This document shows, piece after piece, positions 51,828-55,916 of a DNA stretch of 55,916 bases. A model generated the notes under the pieces. The model ran no database searches, was not told the DNA's origin, and saw only the letters and a program-made list of their open reading frames with translations. This DNA comes from an uncultured Acinetobacter sp. Its GTDB lineage: Bacteria; Cyanobacteriota; Vampirovibrionia; Gastranaerophilales; Gastranaerophilaceae. The position numbers and the translations under genes are program-made. Location: assembly GCA_947306495.1 (NCBI GenBank), contig CAMZGT010000007.1, positions 1 through 55,916 of the forward strand, given 5' to 3'. Position 1 is the first letter of the stretch, and the number at the start of each line of letters is the position of its first letter.

Positions 51828-52895
51828 TTACCCCTTTGTTCCTTGACTTTTAGGATCAAGAATATCTCTTATCGCATCTCCTAAGAGATTAAAAGCTAAC
51901 ACTGCTACAAAAATTAACCCCCCCGGAGCAAGCAGCCATGGTCTGTACAAAATATTCGTAAATTCTTGAGCTTCTTTAAGCATATTTCCCCAACTTGCAT
52001 CAGGCTGCTGAATGCCTAAACCCAAAAAACTTAAACCTGATTCTGCAAGTATGTATGAAGGGACAGAAAGTGTCATTGCAATAATAACATAACTTGTTGT
52101 CTGAGGAAGTATGTGTTTGAGTATTATCCTCTTTTTAGAAGCTCCTAATACTTTTTCCGCTTGAACAAATTCCTCTTCTTTTACGGATAAAACCATTCCT
52201 CTAACAACTCTTGCAAATCCCGCCCAACCTATTAGGGCAAGAATTACAACAATAAGAGAAAAACGTTGTATACTTGTCATACCGCTCGGGAGAATTGCTG
52301 CAAGAATTATCAAAAGATAAAAACTTGGTATGGCCATAACAGCTTCAGCAAATCTCATCATAAGAATATCTGTTATCCCTCCCAAATATCCGGAAATTCC
52401 GCCATATAATAATCCTATAGGGAATACTATAAGCAGCGATAAAAATCCTACTGTCATAGAAATTCTTCCACCAAATAATAGTCTTGAAAACACATCCCTT
52501 CCATTTATATCCGTTCCCAAAATGTGTAATTCTCCACCTTTACTAACTCCAAACAAATGCCTGTGAGTCGGAATAATACCAAGTACTTTATAACTTTCAG
52601 CCTTTGGAAACATTCTTAAATAATATTTTTTTGTTCGATCTTGTTTAAAAACTGTTTGCATCATATTAGAGTCATATTTTCTAATATAATTATAAGTATA
52701 TGGCTTGGAGAATTTTCCGCTTTCATCAATTGTATAAATCTTTGATGGCGGTGCGTAAGACAAATCTCTGTTAGAATAACTTGAAGAATAAGGAGCAATA
52801 AAATCCGCAAACAATATCAAAGTATAAAGTATTACAAGCACAATAAATGCTGCCTTTGCAAATTTATCCCCAAATATTTTTCTAATTATTTCCAT
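51828..52895 (-). CDS. oppC: Oligopeptide/dipeptide ABC transporter permease (OppC/DppC type), 355 aa
   Basis: Six membrane helices; the EAA loop AEKVLGASKKRIILKHILP contacts the ATPase. The conserved LAESGLSFLGLGIQQPDASWG is typical of OppC. An inserted periplasmic loop of about 100 residues after the first helix is somewhat long. It follows the OppB-type gene by 32 bases. The ATPase genes are not in the window. Confidence 0.9.
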   Translation of the reverse strand: MEIIRKIFGDKFAKAAFIVLVILYTLILFADFIAPYSSSYSNRDLSYAPPSKIYTIDESGKFSKPYTYNYIRKYDSNMMQTVFKQDRTKKYYLRMFPKAESYKVLGIIPTHRHLFGVSKGGELHILGTDINGRDVFSRLLFGGRISMTVGFLSLLIVFPIGLLYGGISGYLGGITDILMMRFAEAVMAIPSFYLLIILAAILPSGMTSIQRFSLIVVILALIGWAGFARVVRGMVLSVKEEEFVQAEKVLGASKKRIILKHILPQTTSYVIIAMTLSVPSYILAESGLSFLGLGIQQPDASWGNMLKEAQEFTNILYRPWLLAPGGLIFVAVLAFNLLGDAIRDILDPKSQGTKG

Positions 52896-52927
52896 TTTAC
52901 CTTTCTCGCACGTATATCATTTTCAAA

Positions 52928-53899
52928 TTAATTTTCTCTTACACTGCGTATTCGCGGATCAGTAATCATAAGCAGTATATCAGCGAGCAGATTACCCAGA
53001 ATTAACATTATTGTGCCCATCATTAAAGATGCCATTACAAGATTTATGTCAGATTTCATAACGGCTTCAAGAATAAGTCTGCCTAAACCAGGATATTGAA
53101 ATACATATTCCGTAAGAGCAGCACCGCTCAAAAGTCCTGCAAATTCAAATCCCAAAAGTGTAATCATAGGATTAATCGCATTTCTCAGTGCGTGTTTAAA
53201 TATAACTTTAAACTCACTCAGTCCTTTTGCTCTTGCAAATTTGACGTAATCACTATCAAGAACTTCAAGCATATTAGCTCTCATTTGTCTTTGCAATCCT
53301 GATAGCGAAATTGTAAATAAAACAACAACTGGTAAGAATAAATGTTTTGTAATATCAGTTATCTTTCCCCAAAAACTCAAGTCATTATAATTATAACTTG
53401 TAAGTCCGCCTACCGGAAACCACCCTGTTTTTACTGCGAACATCAGTAAGAGAATTGCAAAGAAAAAGGACGGAATTGCCATACCAATACTTGAAATAAC
53501 AGTAAGCATTCTGTCAAAAGCTGTTTCTTTCTTTATGGCAGCAAAAATTCCAAGTGGTATACCCGCTAACCAAGTAATAAAAATAACTATAGAAGTCAAT
53601 AATAGTGTATTGGGTATTCTTTCTTTGAGCTTATCAGAAACCTTTTCTCCTGCAGATGTATATCCTAAATCCCCTTTAACAAAAGACTTTGCCCACGCTG
53701 CATACTGAATATATATTGGTTTATCCAATTTTAGTCTGTGAATTTCTTTATCCAAAGTTTCTTGAGATATAGAAGGATTTAGCCTTAACTCCGCCAGAGG
53801 ATCAATCGGTGCCAGACGAATTATGAAAAAGCTTATTACCGATACTATAATAAGCAGCGGTATTGTTTGTAAAAATCTTTTTAAAATATACTTAATCAC
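52928..53899 (-). CDS. oppB: Oligopeptide/dipeptide ABC transporter permease (OppB/DppB type), 323 aa
   Basis: A standard OppB: RFLQTIPLLIIVSVISFFI at the N-terminus, DKPIYIQY, and the EAA motif ARAKGLSEFKVIFKHALRNA. It pairs with the OppC-type permease. Located between the binding protein gene (20 bases away) and oppC. Confidence 0.92.
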   Translation of the reverse strand: MIKYILKRFLQTIPLLIIVSVISFFIIRLAPIDPLAELRLNPSISQETLDKEIHRLKLDKPIYIQYAAWAKSFVKGDLGYTSAGEKVSDKLKERIPNTLLLTSIVIFITWLAGIPLGIFAAIKKETAFDRMLTVISSIGMAIPSFFFAILLLMFAVKTGWFPVGGLTSYNYNDLSFWGKITDITKHLFLPVVVLFTISLSGLQRQMRANMLEVLDSDYVKFARAKGLSEFKVIFKHALRNAINPMITLLGFEFAGLLSGAALTEYVFQYPGLGRLILEAVMKSDINLVMASLMMGTIMLILGNLLADILLMITDPRIRSVREN

Positions 53900-53919
53900 T
53901 AAATCACCTGTTCACTAAA

Positions 53920-55764
53920 TCACTTCTCTATATATATTTCATCTAAATTATATAATAACCCGCTTAACGGAGTCGGGTAAATATTTCTAAATTTATTCCT
54001 GATAGCAGTTATCCTTGTGGGCGAATATAAATATATTATAGGTTTTTCTTCATAAATAATTTCCTGATATCTGTCATACAAAGGCTTTCTTTCCTCATAA
54101 GTAAGTTTTAACGCTCCTTTTTCGAAAATTTCATCCAATTCTTTTTCCCAAGGATAAATATTTTCTCTGTTTGACTTTGAGCTTACCCCTTTATTTACCC
54201 CCATGTTGAACATGTGCAAACTTCCTCCGGATGTCCAAACATTTTTTCCGTCATGCGGCTCTAACGGAGAACCTGTTAAACCCATTATTGCGAAATCCCA
54301 ATCATGAGTGTTCGTTAGTTTGTTCACCAAAGAATTAAACTCAACAGGTTTGAAGTTAACTTTCATCCCGAGTTCTTCCAAGTCTTGCTTTATCATTACA
54401 CCTAAAGCTTCTCTTTCAAGATTTCCAGCATTTGTGTATAAATCAAATTCGACTTTGTTTCCGTAATTATCGTAAAGAACATTATTTTTTAATTTAAAAC
54501 CGGCTTCTTCCAATAGTTTTGCAGCTTTAACTTTATCGCAAACATGCCCTTTAATATTTTTATTCAAATAAATCGAATTTAAGCTTTCTGCCGTGAATAA
54601 AGGTTTTGCCACACCAAATGCAACATTCTGAATCATACTTTTTCTGTCAATTGCCCAATCAATTGCGGTTCTAAAATTTTTATTCTGAAACCATCTTTGT
54701 TTTATACTGCTTATAAAATATTTTCCGTTTTTATCTTTTTTATTATTTAAATTTATGACAATAAACATCGTTCCTGTATCTGCGCCAAGATTATAGACCT
54801 TATAATCAGATTTAGCTTCTCTTGATTTATACCTCGCAACGTTATCACCCTTTAAAGACAGCACATCAATTTCTTTGGCTTCAAATTTTAAGATTTCATT
54901 GTTTGTATCACCAACAATAAGGTAAACTAATTTGTCTATGTATGGTAACTGCTTGTTATCAAGATTAACTTTGTAATAATTTGGATTTCTTTCGAAAACA
55001 ACTCTCTGAGCTGCAACATACTCTTTTAACTTGAATGCTCCTGAAGAAACAATTGTCTTTGGTTCTGTATTAGGATTTAAAAACGTATCAAAAGCTTTGG
55101 CTCCCATATCAGAATAAGGCTTAAAGTAATGTTTAGGTACAATTTGATATGAAAGCTGCCTTAAAAATGGTGCAAAAGGTTTCGATGTAGTAAATTTAAC
55201 CGTATAATCATCAATTTTTGTTAAAGTCGGAAGTCTACCCTCAATCATCATTGCATCCATTGTTGACGGATTTCCGAGCCCCTTGAACACAATTTCTTCA
55301 TATGTATACATAACATCATCTGCAGTTATAGGTTTTCCGTCAGTCCACTTTATGCCCTTTCTCAAGTGAATTACATAATCATTACCCTTTATTTCATAAG
55401 ACTTTGCAAGTAGAGGAACAACCTTTCCGGTTCTGGGTTCCGTAGTTAACAAACCGTCATACAATAGTCCTGCCATAGCGGAAGAAGTTGCATCTTTTGT
55501 ATTACAAGGATTAAAAGTTTTAGGTCCTTCGCCAATAGTTGAAATCACAAATTCTCCGCCAAATTTTCCTGTCGGAGCCTGTGTTTGCAGGTAATCAACG
55601 CCATTCAAAATTATATTCTTAGGTTCGTTAGGATATATTATTTCTTCTAAATTTTCTTTATTAGAAATTTTATTTTCAACATCGGGAACATCTGCCTTTA
55701 TACAAGCCTTTAGTATTCCCCCTAATATTATTAAAACAATTATAAAACCAAAAACTCTTTTCAT
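53920..55764 (-). CDS. oppA: Peptide ABC transporter substrate-binding lipoprotein, 614 aa
   Basis: ATG 55764 is chosen because it gives a lipoprotein-type signal (MKRVFGFIIVLIILGGILKAC, Cys at residue 21); the longer frame to 55848 would bury this. The mature part is a family 5 solute-binding protein (FNPCNTKDATSSAMAGLLYDGL, IHLRKGIKWTDGKPITADD). It captures oligopeptides for the OppBC permeases. First gene of the opp operon as seen. Confidence 0.9.
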   Translation of the reverse strand: MKRVFGFIIVLIILGGILKACIKADVPDVENKISNKENLEEIIYPNEPKNIILNGVDYLQTQAPTGKFGGEFVISTIGEGPKTFNPCNTKDATSSAMAGLLYDGLLTTEPRTGKVVPLLAKSYEIKGNDYVIHLRKGIKWTDGKPITADDVMYTYEEIVFKGLGNPSTMDAMMIEGRLPTLTKIDDYTVKFTTSKPFAPFLRQLSYQIVPKHYFKPYSDMGAKAFDTFLNPNTEPKTIVSSGAFKLKEYVAAQRVVFERNPNYYKVNLDNKQLPYIDKLVYLIVGDTNNEILKFEAKEIDVLSLKGDNVARYKSREAKSDYKVYNLGADTGTMFIVINLNNKKDKNGKYFISSIKQRWFQNKNFRTAIDWAIDRKSMIQNVAFGVAKPLFTAESLNSIYLNKNIKGHVCDKVKAAKLLEEAGFKLKNNVLYDNYGNKVEFDLYTNAGNLEREALGVMIKQDLEELGMKVNFKPVEFNSLVNKLTNTHDWDFAIMGLTGSPLEPHDGKNVWTSGGSLHMFNMGVNKGVSSKSNRENIYPWEKELDEIFEKGALKLTYEERKPLYDRYQEIIYEEKPIIYLYSPTRITAIRNKFRNIYPTPLSGLLYNLDEIYIEK

Positions 55765-55916
55765 ATGTATAAGAATAACACATATAAAAAATTTTATCTT
55801 AGTCCATCGGGATAATATCAACTTTTCTTTTGTAAAGTTTTGTAACAATTTAAATTAAAAGTCTAAAGTTTTTGGGATTTCTGCCGATATACATGGCAAA
55901 AGGGATAACCTAACAC

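Overview
The window is AT-rich, uses the standard bacterial code with TGA as a working stop, and mixes a conventional core with a large accessory region. SLH-domain and VirB10-like surface proteins, a separate riboflavin operon, EF-hand proteins, Mu-type transposons and many small proteins with a short Asn-rich N-terminus ending in an [ILVQ][TSN]F[KRGN] motif suggest a non-photosynthetic relative of the cyanobacteria (Vampirovibrionia/Melainabacteria, perhaps Gastranaerophilales). That assignment is an inference from gene content, not a database result.

Accessory region (1 to about 30,100). A minus-strand operon (147-3676) encodes membrane and HExxH proteins. It is followed by a decayed gene, an EF-hand gene, an XRE regulator, a hicA-hicB toxin-antitoxin pair, a 720-residue HExxH protein, a TPR protein and hup. 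A related intergenic repeat with paired inverted repeats occurs at about 4.3, 6.3 and 9.1 kb, and its head recurs at 30.0 kb. Two copies begin in tRNA-Ser-like 3' ends. A Mu-type transposon with a lesion in every gene fills 10.5-14.3 kb. A five-gene operon of AAA+ proteins fills 15.1-23.3 kb, with another HExxH protein and two small tandem paralogues upstream. A second, intact Mu-type transposase follows (25.6-27.8 kb), then a frameshifted EF-hand gene and the wreck of a second hicBA pair.

Core region (about 30.1 kb to the end): tuf; smpB with a PilZ/YkgJ gene string; ilvE; a dicarboxylate symporter; a GT2 glycosyltransferase with apt; a YhcC-type radical SAM protein; a KpsF-type isomerase; rpsF-ssb-rpsR; ribE-ribBA-GNAT; an SLH protein; an Orn/Lys/Arg decarboxylase; and oligopeptide ABC transporter genes.

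The most unusual content is the AAA+ operon. Its five genes encode six AAA+ modules, enough for one hexameric ring. ATP-site residues and arginine fingers are divided between subunits: three modules have Walker A/B but no finger, one has an ATP site (Glu variant of Walker B) and a finger, one has only a finger, and one has neither. Together with four HExxH...ExxA proteins, a shared N-terminal motif and a shared non-canonical upstream element, this could be a hetero-oligomeric unfoldase or remodelling machine with separately encoded peptidases. That function is a hypothesis.
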